From Olivibacter oleidegradans (lineage in GTDB: Bacteria; Bacteroidota; Bacteroidia; Sphingobacteriales; Sphingobacteriaceae), in assembly GCF_042432805.1 (NCBI RefSeq), contig NZ_JBHLWO010000001.1, positions 558,001 through 622,000 of the forward strand: a stretch of DNA of 64,000 nucleotides. The letters run 5' to 3'. Below the pieces are notes generated by a model. The model saw only the letters and a list, made by a program, of their open reading frames with translations, did not search any database and had not been told where the DNA came from. The position numbers and the translations under genes are program-made. Positions 9,721 to 19,597 of this stretch are shown here, piece after piece. Every line of letters starts with the position of its first letter. The stretch's first letter is position 1.

Positions 9721-11208
9721 TTAACCTCCGGATTTAGCGCGCATCATACGCTTCATGATGGGGTTAATCAGTATCAAGCCAATACCTATCCATACGGCAT
9801 ATAAGGCTAATTGCTTATAACCTTCCGTATAGGCCAATAACTTATCATATAAAGAGGCCTTTTCATCGGTAATGGACATATCCGCGCCCAATAAACCGGC
9901 AACATATTGCCCGTAAGCGCTCCCTAGGAACCAAAGTCCCATCATCATACCCGTCAGCTTTTGGGGAGACAATCTAGTGATGACAGACATTCCGATTGGA
10001 CCTATGCATAGCTCACTCAAAGTGATAAAAAACCAAGCAAGTGTAAAAATATTCAAAGAAGTTTTACCCTGTTCATTTGCATAAAACCGAGTTGCGAAAA
10101 ACAAATAGAATCCGATAGCCAGTAAAAAGAATCCGATGCCAAACTTAATTAAGGTATTGGGCTCGATCTTCTTCTTCGCCATCCAAATCCATAACATTCC
10201 CAAGGGCGAGCTACAAAGTACAATAAAGAGCGCTCCCGATGAATTATTGATCATGTTGGGATCGATTTGGAAGAAAAGGAGCTCATGTTTTAAATTATTA
10301 GCCGCGAACAAACTCAAAGAACCACCCATTTGCTCAAAGAATGCGATATAGAAAATATAAGCGATAATGAAGATCAGTGCCGCTAACAGAGGGTACCGAA
10401 ACCGCTTATCCGACAGTTTGAACCATTCATAAAAGAAATATATTAGCGCTATCGGACCGATTGTATACATAAAAAGGTCGGTATACTGCGTGTTTTGAAT
10501 CATGATCAAGATGCAGGGGATCGCCAGTAAGGCTAGAAAATAAACGAGTATTTCATTGCGTCTACGTTTTCCTTTTGGTTGATGTAACAGCGGCGATAAA
10601 CCAATGGGGCCCAATTGTTTTTTTGAGAAATGAAAAGTAATGAGTCCGATCAACATTACCCCACCTGCCGCAGCAAAGGCGGAACTCCAATTCACGTATT
10701 TTCCAAGATAAACGCACAGGATACCGCCCAAAAACGATCCAATATTAATACCCGCGTAAAACATACTAAAACCAGCGTCTCTCCGTGTGTCGGTGGGTTT
10801 GTATAGCTGACCAACCATCGAAGAAATATTGGGTTTAAAAAAGCCTGTACCAATAATAGATAAGGAAATTCCAATATAAAAGAAATGATTTGGTGAAATA
10901 GCAATTAAAGTACTACCTGCAATCATTACCAAAGCGCCAAAAATCAGGGATTTATTAAAACCTAAGACTTTATCCGCTACGATGCCCCCCATAAAAGTGA
11001 AGGCGTACACAAAAGCCTGGATAGCACCATATTTGAGGTTCGCTTCCCGATCATTTAAAGCCAATTGATCCACCATAAACAGGGCCAATATCCCTCGCAT
11101 ACCATAAAAGCAAAAGCGTTCCCACATTTCTACGGTAAAGAGATACCAGAGTTGTTTTGGATATTTTCCTTCAAAATTTTGGATTTCCTCTAAAGTTGTT
11201 GGAGGCAT
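9721..11208 (-). CDS. POT-family proton-coupled peptide transporter
   Basis: 495 aa, 12-14 predicted membrane helices. The N-terminal helix carries ExxERFxxYG (EMWERFCFYG), the hallmark of the POT/PTR2 family, followed by GGIVADKVLGFNKSLIFGA and GIGFFKPNISSMVGQLY, the two standard PTR2 signatures. POT proteins bring di- and tripeptides through the inner membrane with protons. The ATG at 11208 fits the usual family N-terminus. It is a single-gene unit; the peptide operon at 20725-26242 could use the same substrates (inference). Confidence 0.92.
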   Translation of the reverse strand: MPPTTLEEIQNFEGKYPKQLWYLFTVEMWERFCFYGMRGILALFMVDQLALNDREANLKYGAIQAFVYAFTFMGGIVADKVLGFNKSLIFGALVMIAGSTLIAISPNHFFYIGISLSIIGTGFFKPNISSMVGQLYKPTDTRRDAGFSMFYAGINIGSFLGGILCVYLGKYVNWSSAFAAAGGVMLIGLITFHFSKKQLGPIGLSPLLHQPKGKRRRNEILVYFLALLAIPCILIMIQNTQYTDLFMYTIGPIALIYFFYEWFKLSDKRFRYPLLAALIFIIAYIFYIAFFEQMGGSLSLFAANNLKHELLFFQIDPNMINNSSGALFIVLCSSPLGMLWIWMAKKKIEPNTLIKFGIGFFLLAIGFYLFFATRFYANEQGKTSLNIFTLAWFFITLSELCIGPIGMSVITRLSPQKLTGMMMGLWFLGSAYGQYVAGLLGADMSITDEKASLYDKLLAYTEGYKQLALYAVWIGIGLILINPIMKRMMRAKSGG

Positions 11209-11270
11209 AACATGTATTTGGATTTGACGATAAAATTAGGACGAATGTAAATAATTATCCCGTTAACAAA

Positions 11271-11310
11271 TAAAAATCTATCAGTTGTTTTTATGTTACA
11301 ACTGATAGAT
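11271..11310 (-). terminator. Rho-independent terminator of the susCD unit
   Basis: 13-bp perfect stem 11276-11288 / 11298-11310 with a 9-nt loop. Read on the minus strand it is followed by TTTTTATTTG, and it lies 27 nt after the SusD stop at 11337. Confidence 0.8.
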
Positions 11311-11336
11311 ATACGCTCAAAATATACTTTTTCAAA

Positions 11337-12800
11337 CTACGGAACAAACACCGGGACTTGGCTTGGGTTTGGATTCTGCTCCAATGATCTGTTGTTAATC
11401 ACTTCTTTTTCAGGTATCATGAGAATCAGTTTATTGGAGTTTTTTGGAACGCTGACATTTTGATAATGCCCTTGTGCACTTGTCCGTTCCACCGATAATT
11501 GCAAGCGCAGAATATCGAACCATTCAAGACCTTCCCCCCACATTTCCTTTCGCCGTTCCAGTAAAATGGCATCGATTAACGCTTCTTGACTCGAGGTGCT
11601 CGTTACCGCTGCGCCTCGTTCTTGCTGTAGGGTATTTAACACTTGTAAAGCAGTTTGTAAATCATTTTGTCTTGCTGCTGCTTCTGCTTCTACCAAATAC
11701 ATTTCTGCTGCCCGAAAATCGTAAAGGTGGCCATATGGAGGCTCGTCCCGCAATTCCCGGAATTTCGTGGCAGCATATTTCCCGGGGTACAACGGATTTT
11801 CAATAAAAAGGGCTCGTGGATCATCTTTCATTATTACCTCAACAAAATAATTGGATGGTAAAATTTGTTCGGCCTGCCAAGGCGCATTATTTTGTCCAAA
11901 ATCAAACCAACAGGCAGGCGAATCATACCACCAGTAATCTTGCGAACCTTGTTCATAACCCAAAACCCACTCTTTATTAGGTGAAGAAAAGCCTGCTTTA
12001 TATTCACCCGTCGTCATCAATTCATAGTTTGTACGGATTCTATTGGCATATTTTTGTGCATTAACCCAGTCTTCGATGGTAAGATACACTTCTGCCAAAA
12101 GAAAATTGACAACGTCAACATTGTAATAATTAATACTAGGGCGATTAAAGTCTATTAATAAAGTTTCAGCGTTAGTTAGATCAGCAATGATTTGATTGTA
12201 GACTTCTTCTACGGTTGCTCTCGCTTTTGGATTTAAATCGGAAGTTAATTGTAGAGGGACACCTGGCTTATCCTTAGCAATGATGTATGTGTGTTGATAC
12301 ATACGAACCAAATTAAAATAACAACGGGCTCGTAAAGCCAAGGCCTGTCCCTTAATTGCGTTCTTCTCTGACTGCCCTCCTATTGCTTGGTCCACATTCT
12401 CTAAGATAATATTGGTATTATTGATAACCCTATACATGGTAGTCCACATCGTAGATGTGACACCGCTAGTCGCATCGTAACGTTGGTTACTATAAGTATA
12501 GAAGTACCAATTATTACCTACCTGCTCTTGATTGACCATCATATCCAAACCTGAAACGGTTGATAACAATTTAATTCCTAAAGGACTAGATGTCGCTGGA
12601 TTATCACTGCTTCCATTGTTTCCATCTCGCATCATGCGATAAGTACCTTGTAACAGTAAATTCAAACCGGTAACATCTTGCAGAACCGTTGTATTGGTCA
12701 AATCAGAAGTTGGCTCTTCTGTCAAGAATTTCTCGCAACCAGTGCTTAGCAATAGCATCGTTGTCAATAGACCTATTAAAGTTTTATTTATAAATTTCAT
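11337..12800 (-). CDS. SusD/RagB family glycan-binding lipoprotein
   Basis: 487 aa. Lipobox LLLSTGC with Cys22 predicts a surface lipoprotein; FLTEEPTSDLT is the classic start of mature SusD proteins. The TPR-like body includes LRARCYFNLVRMY, and the C-terminal part holds the RagB/SusD segment with LLERRKEMWGEGLEWFDILRL. SusD proteins cap the SusC barrel and bind the glycan or other substrate. It starts 23 nt after its SusC partner and is the last gene of the unit. No glycosidase is directly attached to this pair; the DUF5695 gene upstream on the same strand is separated by terminators. Confidence 0.93.
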   Translation of the reverse strand: MKFINKTLIGLLTTMLLLSTGCEKFLTEEPTSDLTNTTVLQDVTGLNLLLQGTYRMMRDGNNGSSDNPATSSPLGIKLLSTVSGLDMMVNQEQVGNNWYFYTYSNQRYDATSGVTSTMWTTMYRVINNTNIILENVDQAIGGQSEKNAIKGQALALRARCYFNLVRMYQHTYIIAKDKPGVPLQLTSDLNPKARATVEEVYNQIIADLTNAETLLIDFNRPSINYYNVDVVNFLLAEVYLTIEDWVNAQKYANRIRTNYELMTTGEYKAGFSSPNKEWVLGYEQGSQDYWWYDSPACWFDFGQNNAPWQAEQILPSNYFVEVIMKDDPRALFIENPLYPGKYAATKFRELRDEPPYGHLYDFRAAEMYLVEAEAAARQNDLQTALQVLNTLQQERGAAVTSTSSQEALIDAILLERRKEMWGEGLEWFDILRLQLSVERTSAQGHYQNVSVPKNSNKLILMIPEKEVINNRSLEQNPNPSQVPVFVP

Positions 12801-12823
12801 TTTGTTATATTTTTACGCCTCAT

Positions 12824-15800
12824 TTAAAAAGACACGTTTAAACCTAAAGAATAACTCCTTAATGCAGGAACACCTGAACTAGCATCCACTACACCAACTA
12901 AACCATTACCATAGTTCTCGGGATCCGTACCACGGCCTTTTGCACTGCCAAAGGTGAGTAGATTATCTCCTCGGAAATAGATTCTTAATGCAGAGAGGCC
13001 CCACTTCGACACTAACGACTGCGGTAAATTATACCCCAGCATCACATTTTTCAAGCGTACGAAATTATTAGTGAATATATATTGATCGCTGTAACGCGCA
13101 TTGGCAAAAGCATCAAATGTACGGTACGTATAGATCTTCGCGATATCGGTTACATCTCCCGGTTTCTGCCAACGGCGATCCAAATTATCGTAGGCGGCAA
13201 AATTCTCCCGCAATACATTACTTTCTGAGTAGTTGTAATCATATAGCTTACCACCGAAGCTATAATAAAGCATAAAGGAAAGATCTAAGCTTTTGTATCG
13301 AAAATTATTGGTGAATGCGCCAAAAACATCAGGCAATACAGAACCCTGATTGATGCGTTGTTCGTTCACATTCACTTCATTGTAGTTTTCTGTCTTTTCC
13401 TGACCAATAATATTTCCGTTTCCGTCAAATTCATATTTCCACCATTGGTTATGTCCATTATCGGGGTTGACACCGGCGAAACTGGGGGCATAAATATCAT
13501 AACGCGACCCGCCTTCTTTCCATTTAAAAATGGCAACACCCTGACTATATTGCTCCTCTTTGCTTGGTAGACTTGTTATTATATTCTTATAGCTAGTGGC
13601 ATTTAACGAAACATTCCAATCAAAATCCTTTGTTCGGACGGCTGAATAATTCAGATCTACCTCCCATCCTTTGTTCTGCACATCTCCAATATTGGTTAAA
13701 ATTGCATCCATTCCTAAAGAAGGGGCCAATGGCCTGTTTAACAAAAGATCTTGTGACTTACGTGTGAAATATTCTACACTTCCGGAAAGTTTGTTAAAAA
13801 CTGAAAATTCAAACCCAATATTCGTTTGAATATTCGTTTCCCATTTTATATTTTCATTCTCTAACTGATTTAATCGTACACCGACAGTTCCAACATAGCT
13901 TGTTGGCCCGTATAAAGCTTGATAAGCATAGTAATTTCCTACGCGATCATTCCCCACTTCACCGTAACTGGCTTTCAGTTTTAGGTTCTGTAACCAGTCT
14001 TGTGTATTCTCCATAAAGGACTCTTCAGAGATACGCCAAGAAGCACCTAAAGAATAAAATTGTCCCCATCGATGATCAGGATGAAAACGGGAAGATCCGT
14101 CAGTACGAATGCTACTCGATATATAAAAGCGATTATCAAAATCATATTCCGCTTTACCAAAGAAACTGGCGAGACCATAACGTCCAAAGGTTGACCACGC
14201 AGTTGGATCATTAGATGCAAGTGAGATTTCTTTAAAGTAAGGAAGCGCAAGTCCTGAGCGGGTTACTCCAGAACCAGAAGTAGTATAAGAATAAATTTCC
14301 TGCCCAGCGAGTACGTTGATATGGTGCAAGTTATTGAAGGTCTTATCATAAGTTAACACATTATTAACTGTGTGCGAATAAGATCGGTAGTTGTCGCGCT
14401 GCACATAACCTTCTGATGGAAGCAGCTGATTCTCACGTTCAGGACTTTTCCACATACTATAGAAGTTGTCAATCAGTTGGAACGAATAAGTCGTTTTCAG
14501 GCTTAACCCGTCTAACAATCGGAACGTAAGAGCAGATACGGTTTGTAAATTATCGGTTTGGCTATTTTTTGCTTCTGTTAACGCTCCATAGGCACTCCAT
14601 CGAGGCCACCAGGCACGACCGTTAGCTACACCCTCATCTAGTTGCGGTTTTCCGGTAAAAGGACTTATCGCATATGAATTGGTTTCATAGTCCCATAAAT
14701 AGGCTGAATATTCCGTTGGCATCACACGAAACACCCGTGCATCAAAGCCACCGTTTACATCCGCACTGTTCATAAACATAATGGAGTTACTCATACTGAA
14801 CCAATCGTTGATCTTTGAATTCAAGGCCACTCTTCCAGTGTAACGTTTAAAACCGTCGCTGATATGAACGCCCTTATCATTCAGGTAGGAAAAGGAGGCA
14901 TAATAGGTATTATTTTCGCCCATTGCCCCGCTAAAATCCACTCCGTAATCTTGCTTTAAACGATAGTTGAACGCTTCATCAAACAGATCAAAATCCCATA
15001 AGCGTTGCGCTTCCGGCTTTATTTTCCCGTCCAAACCCACGGGGTAATCCATGTTCCAACCCGAACGATAATTCCTGATCAGGTTACCGTTCGCATCATA
15101 GAGGGGCGTCGTATTCCAAAATACAGAAGGTACCCGGTTACTCGCGTACTCTCGCGCTTCTTCATCGGATTTTCCATCAAAATCTCGCGCATCGTTGTAC
15201 AAGCCTTCCCACGCCAATTCCCATTGTTTGGCGGGAGATACTCGTTCAGGAAACTTCACGGCAAAATCACTAGTTGTCCAAGCGGCCCGTGCATTCACCC
15301 TCGCTTTGCCGCTCGCGCCGCGTTTCGTGGTAATCATAATCACGCCATTTGCCGCTCTTGAACCATAAAGCGAAGTAGCAGCCGCATCTTTCATCACGGT
15401 GATAGACTCGATGTCCGACGGAGAATAAGCATTTAAATTCACGTCGGAAGGAACTCCATCGACGACGTATAGGGGCGCCATTTCTGCCGTTAATGATCCG
15501 ATACCTCGTATGTTAATAGTTGGGTTCGCTCCAGGTCGTCCTGAAGTATTTGTGACCTGCACACCTGCGGAAAGACCTTGCAAGCCTTGCGCAACGTTGG
15601 AAGTGTTTACGTTTTCAAGCTGCTTCGCATCAATGACGGTAGCCGACCCGGTAAAGGACGATTTTTTGCTCGTTCCGTAGGCCGTAACCATAACCTCATC
15701 TAACCCGGCGATATCATCTTCCATCACTACTTCAAGATTATTTGAGTTGGTCACAACCAGCTCGTAATTCTTATACCCTATAGATCGGAAGATTAACTTA

Positions 15801-16027
15801 ACACCAAGCTTCGGTAACTTGAGTAAAAATTTTCCTGATTCATCAGTTTTCGTACCGATACCCTCTCCGTCTTGCACAATACTCACGTCTGGTAATGGAA
15901 GTCCTCTCGAATCTTTTACATGTCCTGTTATCTGTTCCTGCGCTTGTACTCGCATTACGGAAAATAGCAACAGCATTAAAAACGTCCAACTGAGACGCCT
16001 TTTACTGGTTTGGTAGTTTGTCTGCAT
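12824..16027 (-). CDS. SusC/RagA family TonB-linked outer-membrane transporter
   Basis: 1067 aa with signal peptide (LMLLLFSVMRVQAQ), CarboxypepD_reg-like domain, then the SusC plug (DEVMVTAYGTSKKSSFTGS, NIRGIGSL, PLYVVDGVP, ITVMKDAAATSLYGSRAANGVI) and a full barrel to the aromatic end LNVSF. It imports oligosaccharides captured by the SusD partner at 11337. A perfect AraR-type palindrome at 16131-16153, about 105 nt upstream, suggests an arabinose-containing glycan. The gap to the DUF5695 gene contains two or three hairpin terminators, so it is probably an independent unit. Confidence 0.93.
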   Translation of the reverse strand: MQTNYQTSKRRLSWTFLMLLLFSVMRVQAQEQITGHVKDSRGLPLPDVSIVQDGEGIGTKTDESGKFLLKLPKLGVKLIFRSIGYKNYELVVTNSNNLEVVMEDDIAGLDEVMVTAYGTSKKSSFTGSATVIDAKQLENVNTSNVAQGLQGLSAGVQVTNTSGRPGANPTINIRGIGSLTAEMAPLYVVDGVPSDVNLNAYSPSDIESITVMKDAAATSLYGSRAANGVIMITTKRGASGKARVNARAAWTTSDFAVKFPERVSPAKQWELAWEGLYNDARDFDGKSDEEAREYASNRVPSVFWNTTPLYDANGNLIRNYRSGWNMDYPVGLDGKIKPEAQRLWDFDLFDEAFNYRLKQDYGVDFSGAMGENNTYYASFSYLNDKGVHISDGFKRYTGRVALNSKINDWFSMSNSIMFMNSADVNGGFDARVFRVMPTEYSAYLWDYETNSYAISPFTGKPQLDEGVANGRAWWPRWSAYGALTEAKNSQTDNLQTVSALTFRLLDGLSLKTTYSFQLIDNFYSMWKSPERENQLLPSEGYVQRDNYRSYSHTVNNVLTYDKTFNNLHHINVLAGQEIYSYTTSGSGVTRSGLALPYFKEISLASNDPTAWSTFGRYGLASFFGKAEYDFDNRFYISSSIRTDGSSRFHPDHRWGQFYSLGASWRISEESFMENTQDWLQNLKLKASYGEVGNDRVGNYYAYQALYGPTSYVGTVGVRLNQLENENIKWETNIQTNIGFEFSVFNKLSGSVEYFTRKSQDLLLNRPLAPSLGMDAILTNIGDVQNKGWEVDLNYSAVRTKDFDWNVSLNATSYKNIITSLPSKEEQYSQGVAIFKWKEGGSRYDIYAPSFAGVNPDNGHNQWWKYEFDGNGNIIGQEKTENYNEVNVNEQRINQGSVLPDVFGAFTNNFRYKSLDLSFMLYYSFGGKLYDYNYSESNVLRENFAAYDNLDRRWQKPGDVTDIAKIYTYRTFDAFANARYSDQYIFTNNFVRLKNVMLGYNLPQSLVSKWGLSALRIYFRGDNLLTFGSAKGRGTDPENYGNGLVGVVDASSGVPALRSYSLGLNVSF

Positions 16028-16130
16028 ACAAATTTAAATTATAGTTAATACATCGTGTGGATACACAAAAGTTAGATCTCGCAGTGATTTCCTCGGTTCT
16101 GATAAACAAATAATTGGATAGCGTTAGTAT

Positions 16131-16153
16131 ATAAATGTCATTTAAACATTTAT
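16131..16153. promoter_or_regulatory. AraR-type operator palindrome
   Basis: Perfect ATAAATGT-N7-ACATTTAT, centred about 115 nt before the SusC start at 16027. Identical in its arms to the site at 2660-2682. Confidence 0.65.
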
Positions 16154-16433
16154 ATTTCAAATGTAGAATGAAATGAGAAGCCTTACTTGCCGGATTTTAA
16201 CAGGAACATTTCAATTTTTAACCAGTTTGTTACATGCTTTTCATATCTGCGAAGTTTCAGGAAATAAATAGTAATCTGAAAGGATGGATATCCTCTATTT
16301 TACTCTCCTGGCGACCCGTAAAGGTAGAAGCCCTCATGAATAAATAAAGACTGCACTATGTAGCCGTCGCTCCTAGTGCAGTCAAAGAGTCTGTATGGAT
16401 TTGTTACTATGCTGTCCATCTCACGCTAAAGCT

Positions 16434-16464
16434 AAAAAGACCATCCGCCTCACGGCGGATAGTC
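16434..16464 (-). terminator. Hairpin terminator, second in tandem
   Basis: 11-bp stem (16439-16449 / 16454-16464, one wobble pair on the minus strand) with a TCAC loop; on the minus strand the stem is followed by five T. A further 10-bp stem GACTGCACTA / TAGTGCAGTC lies at 16349-16383. The 678-nt gap 16028-16705 otherwise holds only the operator at 16131, a weak operator-like AAATCT-N7-ACATTT at 16582-16600, and the terminator at 16646. Confidence 0.6.
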
Positions 16465-16645
16465 AAACACACATGAAACAAAATCTTTAGTTTTCGGGTT
16501 TATCCCCGGATATTTTTCTCGGAAAAAAATGGAATACGTTACAATTGATTAGCCACTAGCCATCCGCTTAGCTTTCCACACAAATCTACATAAGACATTT
16601 ATCCGAAATTAACCAGATTTTAACAATGTATCATCGAATATGAAC

Positions 16646-16677
16646 AAAAAGGGAACCGCCTCTTTCGAAGCGGCCCC
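16646..16677 (-). terminator. Rho-independent terminator after the DUF5695 gene
   Basis: GC-rich hairpin (arms GGGGCCGCTTC / GAGGCGGTTCCC on the minus strand) followed by TTTTT, 29 nt past the stop at 16706. Confidence 0.8.
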
Positions 16678-16705
16678 TACCATAGATTATCTTAGTATGT
16701 TTTTC

Positions 16706-19474
16706 TTAGTTATTATTGTTATCAGTCAATGTTAATATCGTTTCTTCGCTATACAATGGAATCAGATAAGCGCCCCTTTCGATATCCAGCTTTTTATCCA
16801 AAGAATAGCTCGCTACTTTACTATCTTGGCTCAATCGCAAAAAGGCCTGTGGGGTAAAAGCATTTTTAGCAGCAAGCTTAATACGTATAGCTTTTGTATT
16901 TACATTGTACGCAACTTCACTGAATTGGCCCGCATCGAGGCTTAGCCAGAGCTTGGCCGATGCGATAAATATTTTCGATTTTGCAGCGGTAGTCGGCTTT
17001 AGCACAACCCAATCCTTTTCTTCTTTAATGTTACCACCAAAGCTTAACCATCCAAAATCTTCATGACGCACTAGATAGCTCGACGTATTGATTGCATAGC
17101 CAAAGAAACCACTACCGTAATCTCCTGATAAGGCATCATTTGCTAAGGTAGACGGGTAAGAGTGAAAAGCGGAAGGACCGAAGCCATCCTCCGTAATATT
17201 AGCTATCGCGCCCATTAGGCCTCCATAGCCCACACGCAATAAACGGAGATTTTCTGGCTGATCACGATAGGCTTTCAGTACAGGGATCGCATTCAATGCC
17301 GAACCATAGTGATGAATCTGCCGCTCAACGCGCGCTATTTTACCTCCATAAAGAAAATCCCAATAACGGCGCGCATTACCATTATAGGCCCAATGTGGCA
17401 TAGTAGGCATATACGCCATAATCGCACTTAGTGTTACAGCCGCCTTATCTTGATAGCCAAAATAATCGGACCACATGTATACCTCCTCTTGTCCGGTAGA
17501 ATCCCACGGCATCTCACTCCCAAACGGATAATTTAATGTACGCCAATGGTCAGCTCGTGCTTTCATAGCTATCTCCAGCTCTTGTGCCTCCACCAACATA
17601 TGCTCTGCCTTTAAATCCTGTAGTATAAGCAGGAATATTGTTCCTTCCATCTGGCCAAATTGTGCGTAATAAGGGGCCTGTTTCACCATGGCCATGCTCG
17701 TGTTAAAAGCCTTATCTAAATACCATTGCCAACTTTCGCGATCTACCAGCCCCTGATGATACCGAGCCAGTCGGTACAGCACCCAGTGTGCAGCCGCTAC
17801 ATGCGGGTAATTATAGGATCGGCCAACATCATCTGCCCCTTTTTTATTCCAGGCCGACCAAACTTTATAATTAATATTCGGATCGTAAGTACCTGCTGGC
17901 ATGGAGTCCGGCTCATAGTAAAACACACTTTTTTTAACGCCATACTTCTGAGGTCCTTCGCTGTGCTGAATATTTCCCCACAATGTTTCGTGCGCAAAGG
18001 CTTGTAACTTTTGCAGTTCTTCCTTGTTAGGCTGCACTAATTGCTTCATAATGGCTTCCAACCAACTTCCGGCACCACCTTCATCGCTTAACCCGGCAAC
18101 CCAAGCGCGGCGATCTTGTGTTACTTGCTTTTGCTCTTCATAATCGTATGAAATAACTGATGGGTTCCGCCCAAAAGGGTCATTCGCTCGATCAAACCAC
18201 TGTTTGGTGGTCAAAAAGTGGCCGATAGAATCCATCACCTGTGTTTCAGGTCGAATGACTTTATAATGGATCGTTTGCACATTGCCATCTGCATAATGAA
18301 TTTTTATAGTTGCCCTGCCCCATTTGTTTCCTTTAATGCGATAAGATTGTAAGTTTCCTTTTTGTCCCTTTTCTCTGTTTAAGGATAGCGCTCCTTCTGG
18401 AAATACTTTAACCGATTGGATTTTCTCTTCATAATCGAGGAATAATTTTCCGTCTACATCTTGTGGTAATACATAACCGGGTATTCCTACGGCAAGAGGT
18501 CGGTGATTCGTTTTTAAGGCTTTCTCGATCTGTGTAATATCTGCTGCTAACACAAATTGCAATCCATAACTTAATTTTTGCTTCGGCTTTAAGATCACTG
18601 AAGTAGGTTCATTCCACTGGCTAACACCCTTCCATTCCTTTTCCGCATAAGCTTTACTATGCACCGTCCATTCGTGAAAACCTTCAAAAGTAATGCCCCT
18701 CGGGGTTGGATCATCTAGCAGTGGTCTGTAGGCTTCAAACGGTGTTTTGCCGTAGGGAAGCACCAACAGTGCTTCTCCCTTCCCGCTCAAACGCGCCACT
18801 TGTAGATACCCTGCATCCATGCCTATATAAGGATCAAAAAAAACGTTTTTTGCGTGTGCTTCATCCAAACTTCGCTCGTGCAAGATATTATTAAAGATCA
18901 TGGGAATTCCGAGGGCTCCTATTTCGACACCTTGTTCCGTGTTGTTAGTAAGTTCAAAACGAAGAATCAGCTTTCCATCTACCTGTTCCCAATAACGCTT
19001 AATCTTTATCGGAACGTCATTCCCTAAAGTAGAACTTAAATCAGCCGCCGCTAATACTTTCCCCGCTTGCGGCAAAGCCTGTACCTTACTCCGATGTTTT
19101 GCGGACGAGTAATCTTTCCATTCCACTGATCCGACCTGCCTTAAACGCAAATTAATGTCACCTAACTGATAAAGTCCATCCGCCTTACGCAAATCCAGTC
19201 GATCACCTGGCGTGAAGTCAAATGCTAAGTCGTTCAATGGTTGCAAGGCCGCAACCGTCTGTGATTCCTTAATGAGCACGAGATTAAATGATTGGGTACG
19301 ATAGCTCTCCTTCCCACCGGCGAGCCCTAAAGTTTCCGGCCGCTGAGCAAGAGCTTTCCATGGATCTTGCGCATAACAAATGAAAGTCAATAATATACAA
19401 AATGGTATAAATAGAAGACTCCGTGTAAGCCCTTTGTCAATGCCAGTCGTTGGTATATGCATCTCTCTGTTCAT
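16706..19474 (-). CDS. Large secreted DUF5695-type protein, putative carbohydrate-active enzyme
   Basis: 922 aa with a signal peptide (LLFIPFCILLTFICYAQ). I recognise the overall pattern as DUF5695: an N-terminal beta-rich half (EIGALGIPMIFNN, GEALLVLPYGKTPFEAY) and a C-terminal helical half rich in Trp and Tyr (RSYNYPHVAAAHWVLYRLARYH, EGTIFLLILQDLKAEHM, MWSDYFGYQDKAAVTLSAIMAYMP, ENLRLLRVGYGGLMGAI), consistent with an (alpha/alpha)-toroid such as many polysaccharide lyases and hydrolases have. No activity is known to me for this family, and no catalytic residues can be assigned with confidence. An AraR-type site (AAATGT-N7-ACACTT) lies 38 nt upstream, linking it to arabinose glycans (inference). 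A second possible start is Met5 at 19462. Confidence 0.7.
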   Translation of the reverse strand: MNREMHIPTTGIDKGLTRSLLFIPFCILLTFICYAQDPWKALAQRPETLGLAGGKESYRTQSFNLVLIKESQTVAALQPLNDLAFDFTPGDRLDLRKADGLYQLGDINLRLRQVGSVEWKDYSSAKHRSKVQALPQAGKVLAAADLSSTLGNDVPIKIKRYWEQVDGKLILRFELTNNTEQGVEIGALGIPMIFNNILHERSLDEAHAKNVFFDPYIGMDAGYLQVARLSGKGEALLVLPYGKTPFEAYRPLLDDPTPRGITFEGFHEWTVHSKAYAEKEWKGVSQWNEPTSVILKPKQKLSYGLQFVLAADITQIEKALKTNHRPLAVGIPGYVLPQDVDGKLFLDYEEKIQSVKVFPEGALSLNREKGQKGNLQSYRIKGNKWGRATIKIHYADGNVQTIHYKVIRPETQVMDSIGHFLTTKQWFDRANDPFGRNPSVISYDYEEQKQVTQDRRAWVAGLSDEGGAGSWLEAIMKQLVQPNKEELQKLQAFAHETLWGNIQHSEGPQKYGVKKSVFYYEPDSMPAGTYDPNINYKVWSAWNKKGADDVGRSYNYPHVAAAHWVLYRLARYHQGLVDRESWQWYLDKAFNTSMAMVKQAPYYAQFGQMEGTIFLLILQDLKAEHMLVEAQELEIAMKARADHWRTLNYPFGSEMPWDSTGQEEVYMWSDYFGYQDKAAVTLSAIMAYMPTMPHWAYNGNARRYWDFLYGGKIARVERQIHHYGSALNAIPVLKAYRDQPENLRLLRVGYGGLMGAIANITEDGFGPSAFHSYPSTLANDALSGDYGSGFFGYAINTSSYLVRHEDFGWLSFGGNIKEEKDWVVLKPTTAAKSKIFIASAKLWLSLDAGQFSEVAYNVNTKAIRIKLAAKNAFTPQAFLRLSQDSKVASYSLDKKLDIERGAYLIPLYSEETILTLTDNNNN

Positions 19475-19511
19475 GTATATCTTAGCTTATGAAAAAATTG
19501 CTTCAATACAC

Positions 19512-19530
19512 AAATGTAAACAAGACACTT
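19512..19530. promoter_or_regulatory. AraR-type operator before the DUF5695 gene
   Basis: AAATGT-N7-ACACTT: left half perfect, right half with C for T in one position (the same variant half-site is found at 41350-41355). It is 38 nt upstream of the ATG at 19474. Confidence 0.5.
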
Positions 19531-19597
19531 ATTCAATTGAAACCGAATATTGACCTAAAGTAAGCTTATTTTAACGTTTCTCGATAGTTCAACCAGG

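Noticed and set aside
16582..16600. AAATCT-N7-ACATTT as another AraR operator
   Set aside because: One half-site is imperfect and it lies between terminators, 555 nt from the nearest start; kept only as a weak possibility.
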